A stretch of 49,983 nucleotides of DNA from assembly GCA_947457565.1 (NCBI GenBank), contig CANGWH010000007.1, forward strand, positions 1-49,983, in the 5' to 3' direction. Shown in pieces: positions 49,981-49,983 of the stretch; the first letter of the stretch is position 1, and every line of letters begins with the position of its first letter. The notes below the pieces were generated by a model. The model did not search any database and had not been told where the DNA came from. It saw only the letters and a program-made list of their open reading frames with translations. The DNA comes from Flavobacteriales bacterium. GTDB taxonomy: Bacteria > Bacteroidota > Bacteroidia > NS11-12g > UBA955. The position numbers were made by a program, and so were the translations under genes.

Positions 49981-49983
49981 AAC

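Overview
The window looks like a chromosomal segment of a Bacteroidota bacterium. Evidence includes TonB receptors paired with a DUF4249 lipoprotein, secreted enzymes with type IX secretion (T9SS) sorting domains (gliding-type CHU_C and a Por-type tail), DUF1573 and DUF2452 proteins, an A/T-rich base composition, weak Shine-Dalgarno sites, and repeated promoter boxes of the Bacteroidota form TAnnTTTG. A tmRNA with a GENNYAMAA tag fits the same phylum. I cannot place it below phylum level. It is gene-dense core chromosome: no insertion sequence, prophage, CRISPR array, rRNA or tRNA was seen.

Layout. 1-8.3 kb: the end of a metallophosphatase, rluD, a PaaE-like flavin/2Fe-2S reductase, a degenerate arginase-fold protein, a TonB receptor + DUF4249 lipoprotein pair, and thyA. 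8.4-12.1 kb: pyruvate dehydrogenase E2 with its own terminator, then a TrpF-like barrel protein, a small lipoprotein, asd and a DUF2452 gene. 12.3-16.2 kb: murQ behind a GH3-family gene (minus strand), a conserved small protein and a cyclophilin lipoprotein. 16.3-21.2 kb: the translation/transcription cluster rimP-nusA-infB, with a terminator-like hairpin in the rimP leader and another between nusA and infB. 21.3-22.9 kb: three DUF1573-type secreted proteins. 23-28.7 kb (minus): a YfhO-like membrane protein, an M1 aminopeptidase and an ACC deaminase/D-cysteine desulfhydrase homologue. 28.7-31.3 kb: a TPP riboswitch controlling a TonB receptor, very probably a thiamine-compound importer. 31.4-41.3 kb (minus): a 1414-residue secreted M4 metallopeptidase, an SGNH-like protein and MBOAT acyltransferase pair, and a secreted GH13 glycosidase. 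41.5-44.5 kb: yqgE, a copper-type P-ATPase and a CopZ-like chaperone as a tight operon. 44.6-46 kb: two related small lipoproteins on either side of the tmRNA gene. 46-50 kb: tryptophan 2,3-dioxygenase, homogentisate 1,2-dioxygenase, a CarF/TMEM189-type desaturase and an EamA transporter.

How parts work together. The rimP-nusA-infB group serves ribosome maturation, transcription elongation and initiation of translation; infB appears to have its own promoter. The riboswitch-receptor unit senses thiamine pyrophosphate and controls uptake of its precursor. The P-ATPase and HMA chaperone form a metal efflux pair. The two dioxygenases belong to tryptophan and tyrosine/phenylalanine breakdown. The secreted protease and amylase are likely T9SS cargo used on external polymers.

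The most notable points are regulatory: a TPP riboswitch whose P1 sequence is repeated beside the start codon, a promoter-hairpin-promoter arrangement before rimP, and a series of genes whose ATG lies only 5-10 bases after a TAnnTTTG box, suggesting leaderless or nearly leaderless mRNAs. No wholly new multi-gene system was evident. The best candidates for undescribed protein biology are the arginase-fold protein without metal ligands, the RimP with a long insertion and the CarF-type desaturase.
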